DNA of 64,000 nt from VAZQ01 sp963841705 (GCA_963841705.1 CAWJDY010000057.1:1-64000), one strand, 5' to 3'. Positions 34,125-42,582 are shown, counted from the first letter of the stretch. Program-made: numbers and translations. Notes: generated from the sequence alone by a model not told the origin.

Positions 34125-35051
34125 ATGGTCGGCTACAAGCTTGTGACCTATCGATCCACCGAAGGACCGCGCGCCGGCCTCCTGGTCGAAGACAAGGTGC
34201 TCGATGCGGCCAAGCTCACGGGGAAGGCAGCCTACGCAACCGTGCTCGGGATCCTGGAGGACTGGCGTGCGGCGCAAGGTATCCTGAAGAAGGCAGCGGC
34301 CAATGCGGGCAAGAGCCGAATCAAGGGCCTGCCGCTCGGGCGCACCAAGCTCCTTGCCCCGGTGCGCTGGCCGTCCGCGATCTATTGCGCCGGAGCCAAC
34401 TATGCCGATCACGCGGCGGAGATGGCGCGTCACCTGAACCGGCCGCTGGAGCCTGACCCGCATACGCTCGGGCTCAAGGCGTGGCACTTCCTCAAGGCCG
34501 GGCGTGCGCTCGCCGATCCCGGGACCACGGTGAAGATCTCCGGCGTCTCGGAGGAGGTCGACTGGGAGGTCGAGCTGGCGGCCGTGATCGGACGCCCCGC
34601 CAAGAACGTGGCTCAGGAAAAGGCACTCTCGTACGTCGCCGGGTATACGGCCGCCAACGACCTCTCGGCGCGCGACCGCGGCCGGCGTGCCAAGGTTAGC
34701 GATACTTCCCCGTTCAAGGCGGATTGGACCAAGCACAAGACATTTGAGGGCTCCTGTCCGCTTGGACCGTGGATCGTGCCGGCAGCCGATATCGGCGACC
34801 CGCAGAATCTCAGCCTCAAACTGTGGGTGAACGACGTCCTCAAGCAGGATTCCAATACCAAGGACATGATCTTCACTTTGGCCGAGCAGATCGAGCGGCT
34901 CTCGGACGCCATGACGCTCTACCCCGGCGACCTGATCCTTACGGGGACCCCGGCCGGGGTCGGCTCGGCGCGGGGGGAATTTCTCAAGCCCGGCGACGTC
35001 GTGAAGATCTGGGTCGAGAAAATCGGGACGCTGACCACCGAGCTCGGGTGA
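34125..35051 (+). CDS. Fumarylacetoacetate hydrolase family protein
   Basis: The 308-residue enzyme has the FAH C-terminal fold: PSAIYCAGANYADHAAEMA, metal ligands in EEVDWEVELAAVIG (Glu-x-Glu) and the later NDLSARDRGRR, and the closing LYPGDLILTGTPAGVG, LKPGDVVKIWVEKIGTL. Family members hydrolyse or decarboxylate acylpyruvates and 2-oxo-hept-ene-dioates from meta ring cleavage. Its divergence from an extradiol dioxygenase gene supports that role. A GGAGAGGGAG purine run precedes the ATG. The truncated FAH piece at the left edge of the window is a different, degraded copy. Confidence 0.88.
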   Translation: MVGYKLVTYRSTEGPRAGLLVEDKVLDAAKLTGKAAYATVLGILEDWRAAQGILKKAAANAGKSRIKGLPLGRTKLLAPVRWPSAIYCAGANYADHAAEMARHLNRPLEPDPHTLGLKAWHFLKAGRALADPGTTVKISGVSEEVDWEVELAAVIGRPAKNVAQEKALSYVAGYTAANDLSARDRGRRAKVSDTSPFKADWTKHKTFEGSCPLGPWIVPAADIGDPQNLSLKLWVNDVLKQDSNTKDMIFTLAEQIERLSDAMTLYPGDLILTGTPAGVGSARGEFLKPGDVVKIWVEKIGTLTTELG

Positions 35052-35237
35052 TCCACGGTCATGGCGGGCCACGCCCGGCCATGACATGCGAGGCATGTGT
35101 TTTGGGGGTGCCGGCCCAAACAACTTGCCACTGGTTGCTGCCCGGCACTTGTAATATACAGACACAGCGAAATGCGCCTTCGGGCAGCAATCAGGCATTT
35201 CGCTTGCAGAACGGGCAAATCGAGGAGGCACGGCGGT

Positions 35238-35603
35238 ATGGCCGAGCAGTTTGTCGGTAAGAAAGCCGAGTTCAAGGACGGGGACCGCCGCATCATTTTC
35301 GCCGGCGACAACGAGATCGGCGTATTCCGGCATGAAGGACAGTTCTACGCCTACAGCAATTTCTGCCTGCATCAGGGCGGCCCCGCCTGCGAGGGGCTCA
35401 CCATCGCCAAGGTCGAAGAGCGCATCCTCCCCGACAAGACCTCCCAGGGCCTCTATTTCTCAGAAAACGAGATGCATTTCGTCTGCCCGTGGCATGGCTA
35501 CGAGTACGATATGAAAACCGGGGAATGCGTCTCCGATCGCAAGCTCAAGCTGCGCAAATACAAGGTGGTGGAGAAGGGCGATGAGGTCTATGTCCTCACC
35601 TAG
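35238..35603 (+). CDS. Rieske-type [2Fe-2S] ferredoxin
   Basis: The 121-residue soluble protein has both Rieske ligand pairs: C-x-H in FCLHQGGPAC and C-x2-H in FVCPWHGYEYDM. Such ferredoxins feed ring-hydroxylating oxygenases. No oxygenase alpha subunit lies beside it, although a phthalate-dioxygenase-reductase-like gene is about 5 kb away. GAGGAGG lies nine bases before the ATG. The downstream hypothetical gene starts inside its 3' end, and an ACMSD-like amidohydrolase follows, so the three form one probable operon. Confidence 0.92.
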   Translation: MAEQFVGKKAEFKDGDRRIIFAGDNEIGVFRHEGQFYAYSNFCLHQGGPACEGLTIAKVEERILPDKTSQGLYFSENEMHFVCPWHGYEYDMKTGECVSDRKLKLRKYKVVEKGDEVYVLT

Positions 35604-35985
35604 GAGCACCGCGGCGAAGTCCTCGCGCCACTCTCCGGCCCCCTCCGGGCCGGCTGCGCCGCAGAGGAAGGCAAAACTCCACGCGATTGCAGCCAAAGGC
35701 GCGAACGGGAGCTCGGCCGAGGCCAAGCGGCTGGCTTCCGAGATGGAGCACGCTCTTGCCAAGGGGCGGCGGGATCTCATCAGCCCCGAGGCGCTGCAGG
35801 CGCTGATGGCGGCGGTGTGCAAGACCTACGCGGCGCAGGTGGAAGCGGGCGAGCAGCTGTTGCCCCTGCCGCCGCGCGGCGGCGCTACCGCAACCGAGGT
35901 GATGGTCACCGCGAGCGGGCTTCTCAAGGCGGCAAATCTCGCGGTGTTCGAGCTCGGCATGTGGCAGAGCTGGACCGGTCGTTGA
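35581..35985 (+). CDS. Hypothetical protein overlapping the Rieske ferredoxin gene
   Basis: This 134-residue frame begins within the last codons of the ferredoxin gene, with GGAGAAGGGCG just before its ATG. The first 45 residues are Ser/Pro/Ala-rich and basic, probably disordered. The rest looks folded and helical: AKRLASEMEHALAKGRRDLI, SPEALQALMAAVCKTYAAQV and TATEVMVTASGLLKAANLAV, ending FELGMWQSWTGR. I do not know its function. Tight coupling with the ferredoxin and the amidohydrolase suggests it works with one of them, perhaps as a small subunit or chaperone. Confidence 0.7.
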   Translation: MRSMSSPRSTAAKSSRHSPAPSGPAAPQRKAKLHAIAAKGANGSSAEAKRLASEMEHALAKGRRDLISPEALQALMAAVCKTYAAQVEAGEQLLPLPPRGGATATEVMVTASGLLKAANLAVFELGMWQSWTGR

Positions 35986-36034
35986 CAATCGCGTGAGTGC
36001 GTCGATGAATTTCGGAAACGTCAGGAGATGAACC

Positions 36035-37285
36035 ATGGAGCTCCTTGCTGAGCGCGGCCGACGCATATCGGTCGATGAGCTGAATACGACAAGGCTGCTC
36101 GCGCATGCCCGCAAGCAGGCCGTGCAACGCAAGCTCGATGACATCATCGTCGTCGATGTGGATGCGCATCACTATGAGAACGAGCACTACAACGACATCC
36201 TGCCGTTCATGGAGAACGAGGTCCTCAAGCAATACACCATGGGCGGGCGTGGCCAGACCGAGCGCGGCTCGATCGTGCCGACCAATGCGGGCTTCATCCA
36301 GGACATGGGCGGACGGGTGACGCGCTATCCGCTGCGCCGCTCGGAGAAGACGGCCGACGGCAAGCATCGCGACGTGCAGTTGGGCGAGCGCTGGATGGAC
36401 GCGATGAGCGTCGACTATTCCTGCCTGTTCCCGACCGGCATGCTCAACATCGGCATGCACCCGCAGAAGGAGATGGAGGTCGATCTCTGCTGGGCCTACA
36501 ACCGCTGGGTCACCGAGAAGGTGCTGCCCGAGGCGGGGGGCCGCATGTATTCCATGCTGTGCCTGCCGTTCTCCGATCCGGCCGCCTGCGTGCGGCATGT
36601 GGAGACGTTCGGGCCCCGCAAGGGCGTGACCGGCTTCATGGTCACGACCGTGCGCCACCTCCAGGTCAACGACAACGCCTACATGCGGCTCTACCGCATG
36701 CTGGAAGAGCGCGGGCTTGCGCTCGCCTTCCACTCCGGGCCGAACTGGAACGAGCCGGTGTTCCGCGCCTGCAACCGCTTCCTGTCCGTGCACGCGCTCG
36801 GATTTACGTTCTACAACATCCTCCACTGCACCAACTGGGTGATCAACGGCATGGGCGAGCGCTTCCCCAAGCTGCCGGTGATCTGGATCGAGTCCGGGCT
36901 CGCCTGGGTGCCGTTCCTGATGCAGCGACTGGACCACGAGTTCATGATGCGGCCGTCGGAAGCTCCGCTCCTCAAGAAGAAGCCGAGCGAGTACATGCGC
37001 GACATGTATTATTCCTCGCAACCCATGGAAATTCAGGATCGCGAGGCGATTGAATGCACCCTCCGCATGATGAACGCCGAGACCCAGCTGCTGTATGCAT
37101 CGGACTATCCGCACTGGGACTTCGACCTGCCGTCGACCATCTACGACCTGCCGTTCCTCTCGGAAAAGGCCAAGCACAATATTCTCGGCGGCACCGCGGC
37201 GCGGCTGTTCAAGCTGCCGCCACGCAACGAGAAGCAGAGGGAAAACCTCAAGCGCTTCGGCAACCTGACCGCCGCCGCCGCCTGA
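36035..37285 (+). CDS. Amidohydrolase 2 / ACMSD-like decarboxylase or hydrolase
   Basis: The 416-residue TIM-barrel protein resembles the ACMSD and 2,3-dihydroxybenzoate/LigW-type family, which decarboxylate or hydrolyse aromatic or ring-cleaved acids with one divalent metal. The first metal site is DIIVVDVDAHHYENEHYND, later His in LALAFHSGPNW, and the conserved Asp in LLYASDYPHWDFDLP, followed by NILGGTAARLFKL. It is the third gene of the Rieske ferredoxin cluster. The reaction is not determined. A repeat tract with no genes follows it. Confidence 0.85.
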   Translation: MELLAERGRRISVDELNTTRLLAHARKQAVQRKLDDIIVVDVDAHHYENEHYNDILPFMENEVLKQYTMGGRGQTERGSIVPTNAGFIQDMGGRVTRYPLRRSEKTADGKHRDVQLGERWMDAMSVDYSCLFPTGMLNIGMHPQKEMEVDLCWAYNRWVTEKVLPEAGGRMYSMLCLPFSDPAACVRHVETFGPRKGVTGFMVTTVRHLQVNDNAYMRLYRMLEERGLALAFHSGPNWNEPVFRACNRFLSVHALGFTFYNILHCTNWVINGMGERFPKLPVIWIESGLAWVPFLMQRLDHEFMMRPSEAPLLKKKPSEYMRDMYYSSQPMEIQDREAIECTLRMMNAETQLLYASDYPHWDFDLPSTIYDLPFLSEKAKHNILGGTAARLFKLPPRNEKQRENLKRFGNLTAAAA

Positions 37286-37304
37286 GCGGACGTCGGGTGG
37301 GCGT

Positions 37305-37334
37305 GTAGGGGGCGGATTTGAAATCCGCCCCACT
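37305..37334. repeat. Palindromic repeat family D, copy 3
   Basis: GTAGGGGGCGGATTTGAAA, then TCCGCCCCACTA: same plan as other D copies, with a changed stem (GGCGGATTTGAAATCCGCC). It lies 20 bases past the amidohydrolase stop, in a 320-base space without a gene that also holds family C copy 1. Confidence 0.8.
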
Positions 37335-37370
37335 ATTGCGGGCGCCCCGGAATAACGGCAAAGCTAGGTC

Positions 37371-37485
37371 GTCATCGTCCGCGTATGCGGACGATCCAGT
37401 AATCACCAAACATCGGATTTGGGACGCCTTCGGCTCAAACCGCCGATCGGGATTACTGGATGCCCCGCTTGAAGCGTGGCATGAC
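37371..37485. repeat. Palindromic repeat family C, copy 1
   Basis: This 115-base element runs from GTCATCGTCCGCGTATGCGG to GCTTGAAGCGTGGCATGAC. The inner inverted pair is ATCCAGTAATCACC / GGGATTACTGGAT; hairpins are CGTCCGCGTATGCGGACG and GCCTTCGGCTC. Copy 2 at 51.0 kb has the same length and the opposite orientation. The remaining sequence up to the permease stop has only GTAATCC / GGTTAC-type palindromic fragments. Confidence 0.85.
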
Positions 37486-37606
37486 AACGGAAAGATTGGC
37501 AATTCCAGCTGAATTTTGCGCGGCGTCAGCGGAGCGTAATCCGCCGTGCGGCGCGGCCGGTTACGCAAACCGATCTCGCTCAGGGGAGCTCGGCCGCCAA
37601 CCCGCC

Positions 37607-39364
37607 CTACCAGCTGCTCTGTCGCTGGATGCGCGACTCAAACAGGCGCAGCGCAGCGACGATGAGGACTAGCGGGATGACCTGGATCACGCCGAGTGCC
37701 GCGACCGCACCGTAGCTGCCGCCTTCCTCCCACATGGTGAGCGTGATGGTCCCGAGCACGTGCGTCCCGGGCCCTACCAGGAAGATCGAGGCGCCGAGCT
37801 CGCGCACCGCCAGCACGAACACGTAGATCCAGCCGGTGAGCAGGACCGGCGCCATGAGCGGCAGCAGGATGCGCCGGAAAGTCTGTACGAGGCCGGCGCC
37901 GGAGGCGGCCGCCATCTCCTCAAGCTCGCGATGGATCTGTGCGATCCCGCCCGATGCGAAGCGCATGCCGTAAGGCAGGTACAACGTCACGTAAGCCACC
38001 AGCAGGATCCAGATGGTGTTGTAGATCGGCAGGATCGGCAGCATGAGGTAGGCGGTGAGAATGCCGGCGCCCACGATCACACCCGGAATCGCAATGGGCG
38101 CGAAGGCGAGCGCATCGAGCATGAAACCGTAGCGCGGCAATCCGCGCTGGGCGAGCCAGGCCATGGCGAATGTGAGCGCGCTGACCGCAGTAGCGGCCAT
38201 CGCTGCCAGAAGGACGCTGGTTTTGACGGCCGCGAGAAATATCGGATAGCTCAGGATGAAACGATAATTGTCGAGCGTCGCGTCCGCAACCGACGATGCG
38301 AAGGGCTGCGTGAGATTGCGGAAGAAGGATTGCCAGATCAGCGTCAACACGGGCAGGCCGAGCGCCAGGGCAAACATGACGCCGGTGGCGAGCGCCACCG
38401 GCCAGCGCCAGCGCCCCAGCCTCATTCGCGCCGGCCGATAACCCTTGCCGGTGATGGTCGCAAAGGAATCCACGTCGGCGGTGCCGCGCCGGTAGCAATA
38501 GACCGCAAGGATGCAGATCGAAAGAAGCGCGAGACTGAGCGCGCTCGCCACGCCGAATGCCGGCGGCGTCGCGATGATCGCGCCCTGGATCTCGGTGGTG
38601 AGGACGTCGATGCGCGCCGGCCGGCCGATCAGACGCGGCACCTCATAAGATGCCATGCCCATGACGAACAACAGCAACAGCGCGGAGAGGATCGCCGGAC
38701 GCAACAGCGGCAAGGTCACCTTGCCGAGGACCCGGGCGTAGCTTGCGCCCAGCATCAGCCCGGCCTCCTCCATGCGCACGTCGAGGGCGCGCAATGCCGG
38801 ACCGAGAGTAAGATAGGCAACAGGGAAATAATGACTGGACAGCGCCCAGGCCATGCCCGGCATGGAATAGATATTCGCCGGCGCTTCCTTGGTCCCGAGC
38901 AGCGAGGCGAGCAAGGCATTGCCCCAACCGATATTGGGGCTGAGCACGAAGATCCATGCCATCGCCATGAGCAAGCCGGGAACGGCGAAGGACAAAAGCG
39001 CGAGGGTGTGAAAGACCGATGCGCCGGGAGCGTCCGTGCGCTCGACCACCCAGGCGACCGCGGCGCCTATCAGCAATGTCAGGACGGCGCTCGCGCCGGC
39101 AAAGATCAGCGAATTGCGCAGCAGGCGGGCGATATGCCAGCCGGAATAGGCCTCGATGAAATTCTCAAACGACAGAGCTCCTGGCCCGAAGCCGGTATCC
39201 TCGGTAAAGGCATTGTAGATGAGCGCCGCCACGGGCACGAATACCAGCCACACGACGACCACCACGCATGCGACGAGGAGGAGATTTGCTCCGCTGAGAT
39301 GCGATTGAAGCCGGCTGATAGCGGAGGAGGAGGCCTCATTCACTTGATCCGGCGCGAGGCTCAC
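37607..39364 (-). CDS. Iron(III)-type ABC transporter permease, fused double module (FbpB/SfuB type)
   Basis: The protein of about 585 residues has two permease halves and about twelve helices. Each half has an EAA-like loop facing the ATPase: EEAGLMLGASYARVLGKVTL in the first half and LEEMAAASGAGLVQTFRRIL in the second. The first helix is LLLVACVVVVVWLVFVPVAA. I use the GTG start preceded by TAGGGCGCAAC, eight bases after the binding-protein stop; a second GTG seven codons later is possible. The frame stays open further upstream over the binding-protein gene, but that is a shadow. No ATPase gene is next to it, so ATP hydrolysis must come from a protein encoded elsewhere. Confidence 0.85.
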   Translation of the reverse strand: MSLAPDQVNEASSSAISRLQSHLSGANLLLVACVVVVVWLVFVPVAALIYNAFTEDTGFGPGALSFENFIEAYSGWHIARLLRNSLIFAGASAVLTLLIGAAVAWVVERTDAPGASVFHTLALLSFAVPGLLMAMAWIFVLSPNIGWGNALLASLLGTKEAPANIYSMPGMAWALSSHYFPVAYLTLGPALRALDVRMEEAGLMLGASYARVLGKVTLPLLRPAILSALLLLFVMGMASYEVPRLIGRPARIDVLTTEIQGAIIATPPAFGVASALSLALLSICILAVYCYRRGTADVDSFATITGKGYRPARMRLGRWRWPVALATGVMFALALGLPVLTLIWQSFFRNLTQPFASSVADATLDNYRFILSYPIFLAAVKTSVLLAAMAATAVSALTFAMAWLAQRGLPRYGFMLDALAFAPIAIPGVIVGAGILTAYLMLPILPIYNTIWILLVAYVTLYLPYGMRFASGGIAQIHRELEEMAAASGAGLVQTFRRILLPLMAPVLLTGWIYVFVLAVRELGASIFLVGPGTHVLGTITLTMWEEGGSYGAVAALGVIQVIPLVLIVAALRLFESRIQRQSSW

Positions 39365-39372
39365 GTTGCGCC

Positions 39373-40410
39373 CTAGCGCCCCTTGAACAGCTGGTCGAAG
39401 CGCCGCTGCCATTGGCGCTCCTCGTCGGGGCTCATCAGCACGGTGATCACCTTCTTCTCCGTGAGCCTGTCGACGATCCCAGGCGGATTCACGGCCACGT
39501 CGTTGCGCGTGGGGAGGCGTCCGAACCTGGCGAGAAACTCCTGGCATTCCTGACTGAGCATGAAATTGGCGGCAAGCCGGGCGGCATTTGGATGCGGCGC
39601 CTTCGCATTCACGCCGACCTGCCCGAAAATCAAGGTGACGGGATCGAGCGGCCATACATCGATGGGATTGCCGGCGAGCTTCACGTTCATGGACAGATTG
39701 ACGTAGTTGTTCAGCGCAACCCAGTATTCGCCGGCGCCGACCGAGCGGGCCATGGCGAGGTGCCCGTCGGTGATGACCGGCCGCAGCGCGACTGCGATGC
39801 TGCGCACGAGATCGGTGCCCTTCTGCTCGCCGTAGAATTCCAGCATCGCCTTGAGCCATTCGTTGTCGGTTCCGTCGATCGCGACCTTCCCCGCCCATTC
39901 CCGGTGCTGCGGGAATTCCTCGTAGCTCCTGGGCAACTCGGACGCTTTCACCTTCTCAGTGTTATAGGCGGGAGTATTGTAGTTGGCGTACACGCCCCAC
40001 CAGCGCTTATTCGGATCTCGCCCCTGCGGCGCGATGCTCTTCGCCTCGGGCGGCTCGTAGGCCGCCAGCATCCGCGGCGGCATCTTGTTGATGGTCGCGG
40101 TTTGCACGATGTCGTACGAGCTCTGACCGGCGCGAAACTCGATGCCCATGCGCGACATCAGGACGGCATCCGACGCGCGCACGTATTCGACGGCAATCCC
40201 GGTTGCGTCGGTGAAGCGCTTGAACAGCGGCAGCCCTTCCTGCTCATTGGTGGAGGAATAGACAATGAGGGAGCCCTCGCCCTTTGCCGCGGCAAGGAGC
40301 GTTGCATCGAGCCAAGGGCGTTCGCGAGGAGCAGCTCCGCTCTGCGCGCGCGCAGGGGCGATGCTGAGAATGAACGCGACCAGGATCGCCGTGCCTGTTG
40401 GATTGCGCAT
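39373..40410 (-). CDS. Periplasmic ABC substrate-binding protein, iron(III)/2-aminoethylphosphonate-like type
   Basis: The 345-residue exported protein (signal MRNPTGTAILVAFILSIAPA, cut near RAQ) has family segments GSLIVYSSTNEQEGLPLFKR, FTDATGIAVEYVRASDAVL, YDIVQTATINKM, GVYANYNTPAYNTEKV and a Tyr/Asn-rich ligand region (GAGEYWVALNNYVNLSMN). Ligands of the group include Fe3+, phosphonates and thiamine; I cannot choose. The permease gene follows eight bases downstream. It diverges from the reductase gene, with about 90 bases between them. Confidence 0.85.
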   Translation of the reverse strand: MRNPTGTAILVAFILSIAPARAQSGAAPRERPWLDATLLAAAKGEGSLIVYSSTNEQEGLPLFKRFTDATGIAVEYVRASDAVLMSRMGIEFRAGQSSYDIVQTATINKMPPRMLAAYEPPEAKSIAPQGRDPNKRWWGVYANYNTPAYNTEKVKASELPRSYEEFPQHREWAGKVAIDGTDNEWLKAMLEFYGEQKGTDLVRSIAVALRPVITDGHLAMARSVGAGEYWVALNNYVNLSMNVKLAGNPIDVWPLDPVTLIFGQVGVNAKAPHPNAARLAANFMLSQECQEFLARFGRLPTRNDVAVNPPGIVDRLTEKKVITVLMSPDEERQWQRRFDQLFKGR

Positions 40411-40500
40411 CGGAGCAACTTATCTCATGCCTGATATTTGACAAACCGCGCCCGCCAGCAGATGCCTGACCGGGTGGAAGGAGAAGCGCGAGGCGCGATC

Positions 40501-41499
40501 GTGAATACCGTCATGGTCACCCCTGCGGCGGTCGCGCCTGCCAAGGGCGAAGCGGCGGATTCCCTCATAGAGGTACGCGTGGACGCGATCCGCTATGCCG
40601 CGCGCGATACCAGCATCTACGAGCTCACTCCAATCGACGGGACGGCGTTGCCGCCTTATGAGCCGGGCGCCCATATCGATGTGCACCTGCCGAACGGCAT
40701 CGTGCGGCAATATTCGCTCATCCAGGCGGTGCCCGATCCCACCCGCTACACCATCGCGGTGAAGCGCGATCCGGCGAGTTGCGGCGGCTCGCGTTACGTG
40801 CACGACGAGCTGCGCGTCGGCCGGACGCTCGGCATAAGCGCGCCGCGAAACAATTTTCCGCTGGTGGACGATGCGCCGCACGTCATTCTCTTTGCCGGCG
40901 GCATCGGCATCACTCCGATCTGGTGCATGGTGCAACGCCTCGCGCAGCTCGGCCGCTCCTGGCAGCTCTATTACGCCTGCCGCTCGCGCGCGGACATGGC
41001 GTTTCTGCAAGCGCTGGAGAAGATGACCGCGTCGCAGTTCCACTTCGATGACGAGAGCGGAGGCAAGTTTCTTGATGTTGCCGGGATCATCGCCGGCGCG
41101 CCCAGGGACACGCATCTCTATTGCTGCGGGCCGACGCCGATGCTCAAGGCGTTCGAGGCCGCCACTGCGAGCTGGCCGCGCGAGCAGGTCCATGTGGAAT
41201 ATTTCACGCCCAAAGAGGAGCCGGCCAAGACCGGAGGATTCGTGGTCGAGCTTGCCCGCTCGGGGCAGGAGTTCGTCATCCCCGAGGGAAAGAGCATCCT
41301 GCAGGTGCTGCTCGATGCCGGGGTTGACGTGGACTATTCCTGCGAGCTCGGCATCTGCGGCGCTTGCGAGCAGCGGGTGATCTCCGGGATCCCCGAGCAC
41401 CGCGACGCGATTCTCACCGAGGAGGAGCAGGCTTCGAATACCAAGGTGATGATCTGCTGCGCCGGCTGCAAGAGCGAGCGATTGGTGCTGGATCTGTGA
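40501..41499 (+). CDS. Phthalate dioxygenase reductase-like oxidoreductase (VanB type)
   Basis: The protein passes electrons from NAD(P)H through a flavin to a [2Fe-2S] centre and on to an oxygenase. Domains in order are flavin binding (PNGIVRQYSLIQAVPDP), nucleotide binding (VILFAGGIGITPIWCMVQ, LYCCGPTPMLKAFE) and a C-terminal plant-type ferredoxin (DYSCELGICGACEQRV with a fourth Cys in MICCAGC). The start is uncertain: this GTG has GAGGCGCGATC before it and gives 332 residues, but an ATG at 40462 is also in frame. The matching terminal oxygenase is not in the window; the Rieske ferredoxin upstream could in principle be an intermediate. Confidence 0.88.
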   Translation: MNTVMVTPAAVAPAKGEAADSLIEVRVDAIRYAARDTSIYELTPIDGTALPPYEPGAHIDVHLPNGIVRQYSLIQAVPDPTRYTIAVKRDPASCGGSRYVHDELRVGRTLGISAPRNNFPLVDDAPHVILFAGGIGITPIWCMVQRLAQLGRSWQLYYACRSRADMAFLQALEKMTASQFHFDDESGGKFLDVAGIIAGAPRDTHLYCCGPTPMLKAFEAATASWPREQVHVEYFTPKEEPAKTGGFVVELARSGQEFVIPEGKSILQVLLDAGVDVDYSCELGICGACEQRVISGIPEHRDAILTEEEQASNTKVMICCAGCKSERLVLDL

Positions 41500-41567
41500 G
41501 TTTGTAGATCCGTAGGCCGTCCTTGGGGAGGCTCGTATAAGACGGCTCAGTTTCGGTGGGTCACGCC

Positions 41568-41772
41568 GTACTGCGTCACAAAATACGTATTCTGTCCTTC
41601 CGGGGCCGCGAGCGTAGCGAGCGGAGCCCGGAATCCATAACCACAGACCGTCCGGTTGCGACCGGCGAGCGAGCAACTGCCGGCTGGGGTTATAGTTTCC
41701 GGGCTCGTCGGCAAGTCGGTGAAACCGACTTGCCGACGCCCCGGAATGACAGCGTAGTTTGTGACGCAGTAC
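41568..41772. repeat. Palindromic repeat family A, copy 5, complete with both terminal arms
   Basis: From GTACTGCGTCACAA to TTGTGACGCAGTAC, perfect terminal inverted repeats. The interior has GTCCTTCCGGGGCCGCGAGC, GGAATCCATAACCACAG and GGTTATAGTTTCCGG as the inner pair, and the hairpin GCAAGTCGGTGAAACCGACT-TGC that also forms the fragment at position 1. It lies in a 486-base space between the reductase and DUF465 genes, which also holds a terminator hairpin and otherwise shows nothing. Confidence 0.9.
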
Positions 41773-41839
41773 CGCTAACCCACCCATCTACTTCAGCAGT
41801 CATGGTGAGCAACGCGATGCCAGGCTGCCAACGCTCAAA

Positions 41840-41864
41840 CAAAAAGCGGCGCCTGTAGCGCCGC
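41840..41864 (-). terminator. Intrinsic terminator-like hairpin downstream of the DUF465 gene
   Basis: On the minus strand GCGGCGC-TACAG-GCGCCGC forms a seven-base stem followed by TTTTT. It stands about 120 bases beyond the stop of the minus-strand DUF465 gene. On the other strand the hairpin is followed by AAAACAAAAA, so it is one-directional. Confidence 0.65.
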
Positions 41865-41985
41865 CAAAACAAAAATACCTCACCGCCGCAGACAGCAGTT
41901 GCGGCGCCGGTTACCTGCTCCTGCCCCCGACCGGCATCGCATGCCGGCCGGATGGCGAGGCCTCGTCTCTACATCGTCGCGGCGT

Positions 41986-42165
41986 CTAGTGGACAGATGT
42001 GTCCAACTGCAAACGCGCGATTTCGTCCTTCACTCTCAGCTTGCGACGCTTCAATGCCACGATCTGCAAATCATCGATCGATGGATGGGCCTGAGCTTCG
42101 TTGATCTCCGCTTCGAGGGCCCGGTGACGTCTTTCCAATTCGGCAAGATGAGCTTCGATGGACAT
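41986..42165 (-). CDS. YdcH family DUF465 small protein
   Basis: The 59-residue protein (MSIEAHLAELERRHRALEAE, INEAQAHPSIDDLQIVALKR, RKLRVKDEIARLQ) matches DUF465: a helical hairpin or coiled coil of unknown function. GGAGAA is nine bases before the ATG; an in-frame start 13 codons earlier is not used. A second DUF465 gene lies divergently 207 bases away. A terminator-like hairpin lies downstream. Confidence 0.87.
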   Translation of the reverse strand: MSIEAHLAELERRHRALEAEINEAQAHPSIDDLQIVALKRRKLRVKDEIARLQLDTSVH

Positions 42166-42313
42166 GTGCTTGGGTTCTCCTCTGTCAGTTACGACTGACC
42201 GCAACCATAATACACCCTTTCCGGGCGGATTCGAAGCGGCATTTTAACGATGCAGGGCAGCAATCCCCGCTTTGCTTAACTCCCTCAATCCGGACCGACT
42301 TGAATGAACAGGG

Positions 42314-42334
42314 GTAAAAAGCGATACTTTTTAC
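42314..42334. promoter_or_regulatory. Perfect inverted repeat upstream of a DUF465 gene
   Basis: GTAAAAAG-CGATA-CTTTTTAC is a perfect eight-base inverted repeat, 39 bases before the plus-strand DUF465 start codon and inside the intergenic region shared by two divergent DUF465 genes. Its A/T-rich arms in GC-rich DNA suggest a protein-binding site or an RNA hairpin in the leader. No known consensus is recognised. Confidence 0.45.
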
Positions 42335-42372
42335 GGTCCGCGGGCGCGACGGATTGCTATCTCTGGTAGTTC

Positions 42373-42579
42373 ATGACCAAGGATGAAGAGCGTGAGTTGC
42401 AGGAGCAGCTGGCGCGATTGCAGCAGGAGCATCGCGACCTCGATGCCGCCATTACCGCATTGCAGCACACGACGGGCTTCGACCAGCTGCAGGTCCAGCG
42501 CCTGAAGAAGCGCAAGCTGCATCTGCGAGACCGTATCTCCTACATCGAGGACCAGCTCACCCCCGACATCATTGCGTAG
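42373..42579 (+). CDS. YdcH family DUF465 small protein, second copy
   Basis: The 68-residue protein (MTKDEERELQEQLARLQQEH, RDLDAAITALQHTTGFDQLQ, VQRLKKRKLHLRDRISYIED) has the same helical hairpin as its divergent neighbour, with the shared core QLQVQRLKKRKL versus DLQIVALKRRKL. Function is unknown. Its stop is three bases from the stop of the convergent Bug-type binding protein gene. Confidence 0.87.
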   Translation: MTKDEERELQEQLARLQQEHRDLDAAITALQHTTGFDQLQVQRLKKRKLHLRDRISYIEDQLTPDIIA

Positions 42580-42582
42580 GGC

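Noticed and set aside
39365..39898. N-terminal extension of the ABC permease frame over the binding-protein gene
   Set aside because: The extension overlaps the binding protein in another frame, and a ribosome site precedes the GTG just after that gene's stop.
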